Assembly: GCF_007988965.1 (NCBI RefSeq) | Contig: NZ_BJVD01000002.1 | Location: 248,001-312,000, forward strand | Source: Rummeliibacillus stabekisii | Lineage (GTDB): Bacteria; Bacillota; Bacilli; Bacillales_A; Planococcaceae | Reading direction: 5' to 3' | Length of the DNA: 64,000 nt | Shown here: piece by piece, positions 27,338 through 35,030 of the stretch | How positions within the stretch are numbered: the stretch's first letter is position 1 | Layout of the letters: each line of letters begins with the position of its first letter | The notes under the pieces: model-generated | The model's input: the letters and a program-made list of their open reading frames with translations, nothing else | The model's database searches: none | What the model was told of the DNA's origin: nothing | Program-made: the position numbers and the translations under genes

Positions 27338-28171
27338 ATGTCACTAAAGAAAACATTAACGATTGCCGGATCTGATGCTTCTGGCGGAGCTGGTTTGGAA
27401 GCTGACTTGAAGACTTTCCAAGAATATGGCACTTACGGTATGGCTGCTGTAACAGTCATTGCTACTATGGATCCTGATGCAAATTGGTCACATGGTGTTT
27501 ATACATTACCTATTGATGTTCTAAAAGCTCAGCTAAAAACTGCCTTTTCTACTGGAATAGATGCAGTTAAAACCGGCATGTTATCAACAGAAGAAGTCAT
27601 TCTTACTGCCGGCGATGCGATTAAAGAGGCTCATCTTAAAAATGTGGTTATTGATCCTGTAATGGTATGTAAAGGGGAAGATGAAGTATTAAATCCAGGA
27701 AATGTAGATGCGATGATTTCACATTTGCTGCCGATTGCTTTAGTTACCACACCTAATCTATTCGAAGCTGGTCAATTAGCTGGCATGAAAACACCTAAAA
27801 ACATTGATGAAATGAAATCAGCTGCTGAGAAAATCCATGCGATTGGCGCTAAGCATGTCGTCATTAAAGGCGGCCGCTCTATTGATCCAAACAAGGCATT
27901 TGATTTGTATTATAACGGCGAAAAACACTTTTTATTAGAAACGCCTAAAATTGAGACAACATACAATCATGGTGCTGGATGCACTTTCGCTGCTGCCATT
28001 ACTGCTAATCTAGCAAATGGTCTTGATGTCAAAGAAGCGGTTATTAAGTCAAAAGAATTCGTTGCTGCAGCAATTACACATGGCTGGAAATTAAATCAAT
28101 ATGTCGGTCCTGTAATGCATGGTGCGAAGAATGTATATGGCGCACCTGAAATTACTGTGACAGAACTGTAG
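27338..28171 (+). CDS. pdxK: Pyridoxine/hydroxymethylpyrimidine kinase (PdxK/ThiD family)
   Basis: Ribokinase-superfamily protein of 277 residues. GSDASGGAG (11-19), KTGML (78-82), TTPNLFEA (137-144) and HGAGCTFAAA (211-220). Cys215 replaces the usual catalytic Asp, a feature of the Bacillus-type PdxK that phosphorylates pyridoxine, pyridoxal and HMP. Start chosen at ATG 27338 after GAAGGAGTG; the frame runs further upstream. The position near ung and ywdI is consistent with pdxK (formerly ywdB). Confidence 0.9.
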   Translation: MSLKKTLTIAGSDASGGAGLEADLKTFQEYGTYGMAAVTVIATMDPDANWSHGVYTLPIDVLKAQLKTAFSTGIDAVKTGMLSTEEVILTAGDAIKEAHLKNVVIDPVMVCKGEDEVLNPGNVDAMISHLLPIALVTTPNLFEAGQLAGMKTPKNIDEMKSAAEKIHAIGAKHVVIKGGRSIDPNKAFDLYYNGEKHFLLETPKIETTYNHGAGCTFAAAITANLANGLDVKEAVIKSKEFVAAAITHGWKLNQYVGPVMHGAKNVYGAPEITVTEL

Positions 28172-28186
28172 TATTCTTCAATAAAT

Positions 28187-28220
28187 AAGCTTCCACTCCA
28201 AAATGGGTGGAAGCTTTTTA
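28187..28220. terminator. Bidirectional terminator pdxK / CorA-like gene
   Basis: Perfect 10-bp stem (28187-28196 with 28207-28216) followed by TTTT. Confidence 0.88.
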
Positions 28221-28254
28221 ATTTACTCTATGTTGGGACAAAATGTCTTTATGC

Positions 28255-29700
28255 TTAATATTTCAGCCAAAACTGCAATCTTTTTCTTATATAGTTGTAG
28301 AAAGTACTTAATAATAAAAAGAAAGTCATTAAAATTCCGCCAACAGCTGTTATCAGACAAATCCATTCATAAATATTGTAATGGAATATTTCCGACCACT
28401 TATAATTTCCGTCCCATTCTTCAATAATCAGGTTCATCCCGTATATACCCGAGACAACCGTAAACATCGTCAATACAAATAACAAGTAGTTTTGCCTTTT
28501 GTCTGCCGCTTTTTGCTGGTTCACATAAAGGGCATCAAGCGTTTTAGAGACCTCACTGAAAAGCTCATCGATTTTAAAAATCTCTCTCAAGCGCTTCGAC
28601 ATTTCACGACTTGATGAACGGCTGCTGACCTCTTGGAAGTAATATTTAGAAGAAAACATGGTAATCAACTGCATTAATTTCTCTACATAAATTTCATCCT
28701 TTTTCCAAGCGAGCTCACAATACCGGAAGGAGAGTTCGAGTAGTGTTAATTTGTAAAAGTAATGAAGTAAGATGGTGTAATAGTGAACGCCCATAAATCG
28801 AACTCTTGCTTTTTCTCTAAAAGCCTCTGTTGTATCACGATAGACAATCGTTGTTTGGACATGCTCTGTTGTTATGTCACATAACTTAGGCATATAGCGT
28901 GTGTTCACACGCGTTTTTAGGTACTCCTCCATATGCTCTGTATTAGCTGCAGAGATAAAGGGAACAGATTCTTCCGTGTACCCATCCAATTGGCTGGCTC
29001 TATAGAGTTGTTCAATTGGCAATTGATCTTCATCCAACTCAATATAATTTGTGACAAGCATTCGCTCATCTTCAAAGTAAGGAAGACTACCAAAGTAACC
29101 GTCCCGACGGTCATCATGAACCGTATATTTTTGAATTTCAGGGCAAAGATGCTTCATAATAAAATCGTGTATACAAGTAAATGGTTCTCCATCATATTGG
29201 ACTTCCATCCCTAATTGGTTATTTGTTTTAGGCTCTAGAATGCGAAAGTGATGCATGAAATCAAGTGCATCGGAAAATAAATTAACATCCTCTAATTTCA
29301 CACGAATCGATACAAAGCCAATTCCAAATGGACATAGGGTAATATCAATGCTAAGTATAGTAAAAAGATAGTGTCTGTCGTGAATTTGGAGGCTACCTGT
29401 CTTCGAAATTTCCTTAGAGAAACGCTGAAAACCATCATCTCGTATATTTTTCGGAAACAGCCTCCGCTCTATGTAGGATAAAAAATTTTGCTTAAGGGCA
29501 ATACTTGATAATTCGATGTCACCATAAAATTCAGATTGCTGCTTCTTATCATTGAGATTAAAAAAGCTGTAGCCGTTGCCGAGCAATTCCTCAGATAGCG
29601 CTATCTCCTTTTTGGTCATAAAAGAAAATGGCAGCATAGCTGTCATCCAAGCATTTGTTATTTTTGTTTCTTCCTCTAAAACTGGTGTTGTAAAGTGCAT
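28255..29700 (-). CDS. Divergent CorA-like membrane protein
   Basis: Product of 481 residues, much longer than typical CorA (about 315). A large soluble N-terminal region (1-390) contains helical stretches (350-395) resembling the stalk of CorA. Two C-terminal helices follow, the first ending in YGMN (420-423), the CorA selectivity motif, and the second near 445-468. The motif loop LIIEEWDGNYKW is acidic, as in divalent-cation channels. A Mg/Co/Zn channel or efflux role is inferred from GMN only. Ribosome site TAGGGGGG. Confidence 0.65.
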   Translation of the reverse strand: MHFTTPVLEEETKITNAWMTAMLPFSFMTKKEIALSEELLGNGYSFFNLNDKKQQSEFYGDIELSSIALKQNFLSYIERRLFPKNIRDDGFQRFSKEISKTGSLQIHDRHYLFTILSIDITLCPFGIGFVSIRVKLEDVNLFSDALDFMHHFRILEPKTNNQLGMEVQYDGEPFTCIHDFIMKHLCPEIQKYTVHDDRRDGYFGSLPYFEDERMLVTNYIELDEDQLPIEQLYRASQLDGYTEESVPFISAANTEHMEEYLKTRVNTRYMPKLCDITTEHVQTTIVYRDTTEAFREKARVRFMGVHYYTILLHYFYKLTLLELSFRYCELAWKKDEIYVEKLMQLITMFSSKYYFQEVSSRSSSREMSKRLREIFKIDELFSEVSKTLDALYVNQQKAADKRQNYLLFVLTMFTVVSGIYGMNLIIEEWDGNYKWSEIFHYNIYEWICLITAVGGILMTFFLLLSTFYNYIRKRLQFWLKY

Positions 29701-29839
29701 AAACTCACCCCCCTACCCCTTAGTATTCCCATAGTTTGTCCTTTTATAAACATTTACTAAATGAGCAAACAGTGCGTGTGAATCGCATTTCATCCTTTTT
29801 TTCTCTATACTATAGTAGTACTTAAATCAGTGGCAGTTT

Positions 29840-29876
29840 ATCGCTATATGTAGCGATGAGGCCTCTTTTTGAGAGG
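29840..29876 (+). promoter_or_regulatory. Two leader hairpins before yojF, the second over the ribosome site
   Basis: A perfect 7-bp stem ATCGCTA/TAGCGAT (29840-29857) is followed by CCTCT/AGAGG (29862-29876), whose 3' arm is part of the AGAGGAG Shine-Dalgarno. Possible translational control; could be chance. Confidence 0.35.
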
Positions 29877-29889
29877 AGCATATAATTAG

Positions 29890-30243
29890 ATGGAAACAGT
29901 CAATCTACAAAAACTTCAGGACCTTCTGAATTCCTTTGCGAATAAAGATGTCTATATACACTTAGAAACAACGAATGGGGCTTATGCCTCTCACTTCGAT
30001 GAAAAAGTATTCAATGCGGGCACATTTATCCGCAATGTACTAATTCGTTATGAACTTGGTAAAGTGACGCCTGATGTACCCCATCGTGTGGGTTTAAAAC
30101 TATCGAATGGCGGCTGGGTGTATGCCCAAGGAATTACGCATTTTGAGCTCGATGATCAAAATCGTTTGCTTATGGCCGGCCATGGCTATGATGGTAAATT
30201 AGCTATTGCGCTTGAAATCAGCGAAACACCATTCGCATATTAA
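29890..30243 (+). CDS. yojF: YojF family protein, partner of BshB2
   Basis: Product of 117 residues of the DUF1806/YojF family (ETTNGAYASHFDEKVFNAG; RVGLKLSNGGWVYAQGITH). It is always found upstream of bshB2; its role in bacillithiol metabolism is not known. bshB2 starts 26 bp downstream. Confidence 0.92.
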   Translation: METVNLQKLQDLLNSFANKDVYIHLETTNGAYASHFDEKVFNAGTFIRNVLIRYELGKVTPDVPHRVGLKLSNGGWVYAQGITHFELDDQNRLLMAGHGYDGKLAIALEISETPFAY

Positions 30244-30269
30244 TTTCCAAACTAAAAGGAGTTTTGAAT

Positions 30270-30962
30270 ATGTTACAACCTGAACGTCAAATACTTGTTG
30301 TGTTCCCACACCCTGATGACGAAGCATTCGGAGTTTCCGGCACATTGGCGCAATATGCGAAAGCTGGCACACCTATCACATATGCTTGCCTAACTCTTGG
30401 AGAAATGGGACGCAACCTCGGCAATCCTCCATTTACAACACGCGAAGAATTGCCATTAATCCGTAAAAAGGAACTTCAAGCATCGTGTGAAGCCATTGGC
30501 ATCAAAGACTTACGTATGATGGGCCTTCGTGATAAAACAGTTGAATTTGAAGATGATGAAGAAATGGTTGCCATGATGACTAATTTAATTGAGGAACTCA
30601 ACCCTTCATTAATCATCACTTTCTATCCAAATTATGCGGTTCACCCTGATCATGAAGCGACTGCTAGAGCTGTCATCCGCGCTGTACGCCGCATGCCTGA
30701 GAGCGATCGCCCAAGACTATACTGCGTGGCATTCGCCAACAACACAGTAGCAGAACTGGGTAACCCGGATATTATTAATGATATTCACGATGTGCGCGAG
30801 GAAAAAATGAACTCTATGAGAGCCCATATTTCACAAACAGGCTGGATGCTTCAAGAAGAAGAAAAACGCAAAGAAGAAGGCGCAACTGCAGAAAATAATT
30901 GGTTTACAAACGAGCATTTCTACAGCTATCGCTTTGATGAAGATTTTGAAGATAGTTTTTAA
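30270..30962 (+). CDS. bshB2: Bacillithiol N-acetylglucosaminyl-malate deacetylase BshB2
   Basis: LmbE-like deacetylase of 230 residues. PHPDDEAFG (13-21) supplies the metal-binding His and Asp, and AVHPDHEATAR the third His. It deacetylates GlcNAc-malate in bacillithiol synthesis (or bacillithiol S-conjugates). ATG at 30270 has GGAG eight bases upstream; a TTG six bases earlier is less likely. A strong terminator follows. Confidence 0.94.
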   Translation: MLQPERQILVVFPHPDDEAFGVSGTLAQYAKAGTPITYACLTLGEMGRNLGNPPFTTREELPLIRKKELQASCEAIGIKDLRMMGLRDKTVEFEDDEEMVAMMTNLIEELNPSLIITFYPNYAVHPDHEATARAVIRAVRRMPESDRPRLYCVAFANNTVAELGNPDIINDIHDVREEKMNSMRAHISQTGWMLQEEEKRKEEGATAENNWFTNEHFYSYRFDEDFEDSF

Positions 30963-30978
30963 CTTTTAATACGTTTTG

Positions 30979-31013
30979 AAAAGCCCAGTTTACAAGAAAA
31001 CTGGGCTTTTTTA
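30979..31013 (+). terminator. bshB2 terminator
   Basis: 12-bp stem (30979-30990 with 30999-31010) then T6. Confidence 0.93.
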
Positions 31014-31092
31014 AATCAAAGAATCCCCTATTGAGAAATATACCATTCCTATGTTACATTTAACTGGAATAATATTCAAAAAGGGGTAATCT

Positions 31093-31539
31093 ATGAAAAA
31101 AATAATAATGGCATTCTTATTGATTCTTGTGATCGCCGGAGGTTTTTACGTTAATAGCCTACTTAATAGTAAGCCACCCCTCCCCATTATTCGTGCTGGG
31201 CATGAAAATGTTGCGAAAGTCAGAGGCTCTTATTGTTGGGAAGGACTTATTAGCAGTGAATGTATTGATACTATACCTCCTCCTGAACTCATTAAAAGCG
31301 AAAATCTCACACCTGTGATTGCTTCTCCCTCATCCAAATTGAAAATAGTATTTAAAAACGAACCTAAAAAGAATACGATATCCGTAAGCAAATGGCTTCC
31401 AAATAACCAAGTTGAAGATGTGGAGTTAAATAAAAATACAATTGTCTTGCCACAAGAAAAAGGAATGTATGTGTATGATGTGTCTGCAAGTTGGGAGAAA
31501 GGCAGCGCAAGTTATGCTTTTGCAATTGACGTCCGTTAA
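31093..31539 (+). CDS. Secreted or membrane-anchored protein of unknown function
   Basis: Product of 148 residues with an N-terminal hydrophobic signal/anchor (3-21) and no lipobox Cys. The mature part has RGSYCWEG and SECIDTIPPPELI (two Cys that could form a disulfide) and ends in beta strands (GMYVYDVSASWEKGSASYAFAIDVR region). I do not recognise the family beyond similar small extracytoplasmic proteins of Bacilli. Ribosome site AAAGGGG. Confidence 0.75.
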   Translation: MKKIIMAFLLILVIAGGFYVNSLLNSKPPLPIIRAGHENVAKVRGSYCWEGLISSECIDTIPPPELIKSENLTPVIASPSSKLKIVFKNEPKKNTISVSKWLPNNQVEDVELNKNTIVLPQEKGMYVYDVSASWEKGSASYAFAIDVR

Positions 31540-31574
31540 AGCTTAGCTTCTTTTTTTGCTTCTATCACTTCTGA

Positions 31575-31844
31575 TTAAATAAAAAGAAACCATAATAAAA
31601 CAGTAAAGCCTAAAAAGATCAGCCCAAATATAAAGGAGAGCATTTTAAAGATCACAATATGATATTTTGTTGTGGTCAATTTCTCAGAAATGATTAAGAG
31701 AACACTAAACAACGAATCAATCCAATCTAAAGTATTAAGAATAAAATCGTCGTCCTCTTTAAATCTTTTAAAAGTTACATAAAAAGCATTGCCTGCAATA
31801 AATAATAAAAATATGGAGCTTATAATCAACATATATATATTCAT
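31575..31844 (-). CDS. Small membrane protein of unknown function
   Basis: Product of 89 residues with hydrophobic helices at about 3-24, 42-54 and 68-88, separated by acidic KEDDDF and LDWIDS segments. No family recognised. Start supported by CAGGAGAG nine bases upstream. It may be co-transcribed with the GrpB-family gene 29 bp upstream. Confidence 0.65.
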   Translation of the reverse strand: MNIYMLIISSIFLLFIAGNAFYVTFKRFKEDDDFILNTLDWIDSLFSVLLIISEKLTTTKYHIVIFKMLSFIFGLIFLGFTVLLWFLFI

Positions 31845-31873
31845 TCAATATTTCTCTCCTGATCGGTAATAGC

Positions 31874-32428
31874 CTACAGTTGAAATGTAGGGGGATTTTT
31901 ACTGTCTGGTTGCTTTATGCTTTGATACCAAGCAATTGCCTTTTGTTCAATCTCCAAGACTAGCTGCTCTTTTCCTTTAATATATGACTCAATGTCGTAA
32001 GGAAAACGTTTGGAGAGGCTCACTTTCACATCTCCATATTTTTTAGCGACATCTGGATGTGACCTCAGGTAATCACGAAAAGCCAGATGACGTTTAATAT
32101 TGGGGTTATCTAATTGGTAAAAATGAAGGTGATGGGTTCGAAGCTCTCCGCCTTTTTGAAAGTATCGTCTTTGATCAATCCCATTTTCTCCTTTTGGCAC
32201 ATAACCAATAGTCATCATAGAAATATTAAATTCATCAACTCTATTTACATCTTTAACCACAGGCATTATATCAATGATTGGCTTTGCTTTTAGTCCTTTT
32301 ACAGATGTACTGCCAATATGGTAAATATCAATGATTTCGGAACCGAATATCTTATACAATAAATTTACTTCTACCTCAAACATTGAATTCCAGCACTCGT
32401 TATATGGTTTCACTTCAACTTTTCTCAT
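31874..32428 (-). CDS. GrpB family protein (UPF0157, nucleotidyltransferase-like)
   Basis: Product of 184 residues with the family pattern IYHIGSTSVKGLKAKPIIDIMPVVKDV (region 38-64), a minimal nucleotidyltransferase core (GST ... DID), followed by HLAFRDYLRSHPDVAKKYG. Function unknown; homologues include the C-terminal partner of some dephospho-CoA kinases. ATG at 32428 follows AAGAGGTG; the frame continues upstream without a better site. Confidence 0.85.
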   Translation of the reverse strand: MRKVEVKPYNECWNSMFEVEVNLLYKIFGSEIIDIYHIGSTSVKGLKAKPIIDIMPVVKDVNRVDEFNISMMTIGYVPKGENGIDQRRYFQKGGELRTHHLHFYQLDNPNIKRHLAFRDYLRSHPDVAKKYGDVKVSLSKRFPYDIESYIKGKEQLVLEIEQKAIAWYQSIKQPDSKNPPTFQL

Positions 32429-32511
32429 TAAGAGGCACCTCTTTGTATAAAAGACCTTCACGCTATTATTGTAGTTTATGAATCAGCTAAAACACTTATA
32501 GTTCTGGGCTT

Positions 32512-32551
32512 GAGTGGCCCGAATCCACGCCTGAGTGACCTCAATCTATAG
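32512..32551. repeat. Two-unit copy of a 21-bp repeat
   Basis: Read on the minus strand, GGTCACTC and GGCCACTC occur exactly 21 bp apart, joined by AGGCGTGGATTCG. This matches the unit of the eleven-copy array at 49186-49405, 17 kb away. The rest of the 32429-32713 gap has no gene. Confidence 0.75.
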
Positions 32552-32713
32552 TAACCCTAATAATATAATTACTCCCTTTTTCCATATTCGAAAAGCCTGA
32601 AATACAGAAGTTCCTTTTCTATATAAGCTTTTAAAATGGAAACACAAAAGGTATGCCAATCATTTTATTGGTCAAGCCTTTTATAATTAACTATTTAAAG
32701 AAGAAGCACTTTT

Positions 32714-33913
32714 TTAAAAGTATTCCTTCCGCTTTTCACCTGTTACAGCTTTCCATGCTAATAACCCTACAGTGAGAAAGGCAAAGGAGCCTATTAACCC
32801 TACAGGCCGGATTGAAGTTAATTCAGCTGCAAAGCCTATTAAAACAGTTACAACAACAATAAAACCTGCTTCCATCACACTAAAAAGGCTTTCAAATCTA
32901 CCCATCATCCCGACAGGAACATGATTTTGGTAGAAAGTCATATACCCTGTATTAGCAAACGTCACAGCAATTCCTATTAAAAATACACCAGGCGTTGCAC
33001 TAAAAAAGCCATCCGAACTGTAAAATATTATATAACCAATTGAAGTGGAAATTGTGCCCATACCTATTAAAAGATTAACTGCAAGTTTTTTTGAATAGAG
33101 GGAATTAATAATTGAACCTATTATTATTCCGCCTCCAAAGACACTTAATAAAAACCCATAATTGGTGTCTGACATTGAAAGTACGCCTTTAGCAAAAGCT
33201 GCTTCGAGCGAATCTATTGCGGTCATGATTATAGTAGTACCACTAAATAATAAATATATTTTTACGACATAGGTATTACTTCTACTGAAATGAAAAACAA
33301 CTCGAAAATCTTTTTTTATCAATTGCCATGTAATTCTTTGCCTCTCTGTTTCTTTAAGCCTCGAGTCCACATTAGGTAGCATCTTTATAATTAGAGCTGA
33401 AAACAGTAATGCTACTGCATTTATATGAATAGCCGTATAAGGAGTGCCCATCCAAAATAACATCCCAGCAATGGCAGGGCCTATTAGTGAGCCACATGAG
33501 TTGATAAAACTACGAAGTGCGTTAAACCGTTGCCGATCAGCTTCAGGTATTAGTTTAGTCATATAAACCATAGAGGTAGGTTGAAAAATAGCACTTCCCA
33601 TATTAATGATAAACGCTAGTATATAAACATAAATCAGTGACGGTAAAAATGGAATGAACGCAATACATATTGCTCGGAAAATATCTAATCCCATCATCAG
33701 TCGCCTTGTATTTACCCGATCAATTAGACTACCTGCCCAAGCATTTGAACATATAGTTGCAATGGGATGTAGTATATATAATAAAGCAATGGCAAGTGGG
33801 GAACCTGTTTTATTCAATATAATTAAGTTTAATGCAATGAGATAAACCCAAGCGCCCACATTTGAAATACCTATTCCTCCTAATAGTATGAAAGGATACT
33901 TCCATCTGAACAT
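32714..33913 (-). CDS. MFS transporter (macrolide-efflux/MFS_3-like) under a T-box
   Basis: Product of 399 residues with twelve likely membrane helices. Motif A-like GSLIDRVNTRRLMMG near 61-75, central basic loop near 180-200, and a repeated GxxxG pattern in helix 8 (GFLLSVFGGGIIIGSI region). It resembles MdfA/MefA-type drug exporters, but the T-box leader directly upstream implies control by an uncharged tRNA, so export or import of an amino acid or derivative is possible. Ribosome site AATAGGAG. Function inferred. Confidence 0.82.
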   Translation of the reverse strand: MFRWKYPFILLGGIGISNVGAWVYLIALNLIILNKTGSPLAIALLYILHPIATICSNAWAGSLIDRVNTRRLMMGLDIFRAICIAFIPFLPSLIYVYILAFIINMGSAIFQPTSMVYMTKLIPEADRQRFNALRSFINSCGSLIGPAIAGMLFWMGTPYTAIHINAVALLFSALIIKMLPNVDSRLKETERQRITWQLIKKDFRVVFHFSRSNTYVVKIYLLFSGTTIIMTAIDSLEAAFAKGVLSMSDTNYGFLLSVFGGGIIIGSIINSLYSKKLAVNLLIGMGTISTSIGYIIFYSSDGFFSATPGVFLIGIAVTFANTGYMTFYQNHVPVGMMGRFESLFSVMEAGFIVVVTVLIGFAAELTSIRPVGLIGSFAFLTVGLLAWKAVTGEKRKEYF

Positions 33914-33944
33914 GTCACCACTCCTATTTTATTTTTTTAAAACA

Positions 33945-34245
33945 AAATAAAAAAACTCACCCCCAAGATATTTATCTTGGGGGCGAGTCATATCGCGGTG
34001 CCACCCCAGTTCATCTCTACATTGCTGCAGAGGCCTTGTCGAGTACGGCTTTGTGAATAACTCACCTGCGATACTCTATCTCTGTAACGTGAGAATACGT
34101 TGCATTATCATTATTCCAGCGAACAAATCCAATGCACAGCTCCAAGCCTTGTTTCAACGACTTTCCTATCCCTCTTTTTCAGCTACCAGAGGTCTCTGTA
34201 GATAGTACATGCGTTTACTCTTCTTTTCATAGCCTTTATATGTAA
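33945..34245 (-). promoter_or_regulatory. T-box riboswitch upstream of the MFS gene
   Basis: On the minus strand: Stem I 5' strand with ATGA and GAAGAGTA (34215-34235), AGAGACC distal region (near 34195), candidate specifier in GTTGAAACAAGG (near 34150-34161), and T-box GGGGTGGCACCGCGA (33992-34006). A terminator with a 15-bp stem (33957-33971 with 33973-33987) and T7 follows. The specifier reads AAC (Asn) or ACA (Thr) depending on alignment. UGGC in the T-box would pair with a tRNA having G73, which favours Asn. Confidence 0.9.
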
Positions 34246-34278
34246 TTCTGTAAATCATATACTATTTAAAACAAGAAT

Positions 34279-34719
34279 TCAATCCAAACAAAAATCATCT
34301 TCATAAGGGTTTGCATATAAATCTATATCAAATTCAGCACCAATACTTGATGCAAAATTAATCACGTCCGTATCTAAGTAAAGCCTAGGGGTATCTCCTT
34401 CTTCCATCATGATGACAATAAAGAATTTACATACAACAGAATAAGTTTGTTTAATCTCCTGAATTATGGATACCTTATTTCGAAGCGGCATTATAATTTG
34501 TTGTAATTGTTCTTTTACATCAAAAGATTCTTGGTAGCCCGTATCTAAATCCCACGAAGTTTCTTTTCTCAACAGTTTGCTTGAGCGATTGGGAATTCTA
34601 TCTCCTTTTCTATATGTATTAGAAGGTTCAATCCCTAATTTTTCAGTAATATCTGCTAAGGGAAATGAATCGCCAAATATACTTAAATAAACCCTCACCT
34701 GTGTTTTTGTCTTCTCCAA
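34279..34719 (-). CDS. DUF4279 domain protein
   Basis: Product of 146 residues: beta-alpha pattern typical of DUF4279 (RVYLSIFGDSFPLADITEKLGIEP, GDRIPNRSSKLLRKETSWDL, then IGAEFDIDLYAN). Members occur singly or near polymorphic-toxin immunity genes; no toxin is visible here. Start is TTG with GGAGG eight bases upstream. Cytosolic, no signal peptide. It lies upstream of the T-box unit on the same strand. Confidence 0.75.
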   Translation of the reverse strand: MEKTKTQVRVYLSIFGDSFPLADITEKLGIEPSNTYRKGDRIPNRSSKLLRKETSWDLDTGYQESFDVKEQLQQIIMPLRNKVSIIQEIKQTYSVVCKFFIVIMMEEGDTPRLYLDTDVINFASSIGAEFDIDLYANPYEDDFCLD

Positions 34720-34789
34720 CAGTTATTCCTCCAAAAAAATTATAGTTTGTTCGATGTTTTTGTTAGCTTAAGTTAACACTTCCTTTTTC

Positions 34790-34954
34790 TCAAATCTTCA
34801 TTAAATCTTCATGAAATTCTTTTAGCTTTTCAATGTAAAACCAATCGATTGAATGGGCAGTTGTGGGCACCTTTTTCTTGCGGCGAATTCTAATCTTTTT
34901 ATGATTAGTATAGTAGGGATGAATCTTGTTTTCTCCTAACCAATGGTCATCCAC
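34790..34954 (-). pseudogene. Possible relic ORF of 54 codons
   Basis: GTG-initiated frame (VDDHWLGENK near the start, IDWFYIEKLKEFHEDLMKI at the end) with protein-like composition but no ribosome site; its upstream part runs into the ABC-F terminator hairpin. It could be the decayed 3' end of a gene or chance. It occupies most of the 311-bp gap between the DUF4279 and ABC-F genes. Confidence 0.2.
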
Positions 34955-34960
34955 TATATA

Positions 34961-34998
34961 GAAAAACCCTAAAATGTAGTATATATATTTTAGGGTTT
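34961..34998 (-). terminator. ABC-F gene terminator
   Basis: 11-bp stem AACCCTAAAAT/ATTTTAGGGTT (34965-34997) followed by TTTC on the minus strand. Confidence 0.8.
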
Positions 34999-35030
34999 AA
35001 GAATTCCTCTTACAAAGATTTTTTTCAATT

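Noticed and set aside
34279-34719. DUF4279 protein as immunity partner of a local toxin
   Set aside because: No toxin-like or secretion-linked gene is adjacent; only a family-level hint.
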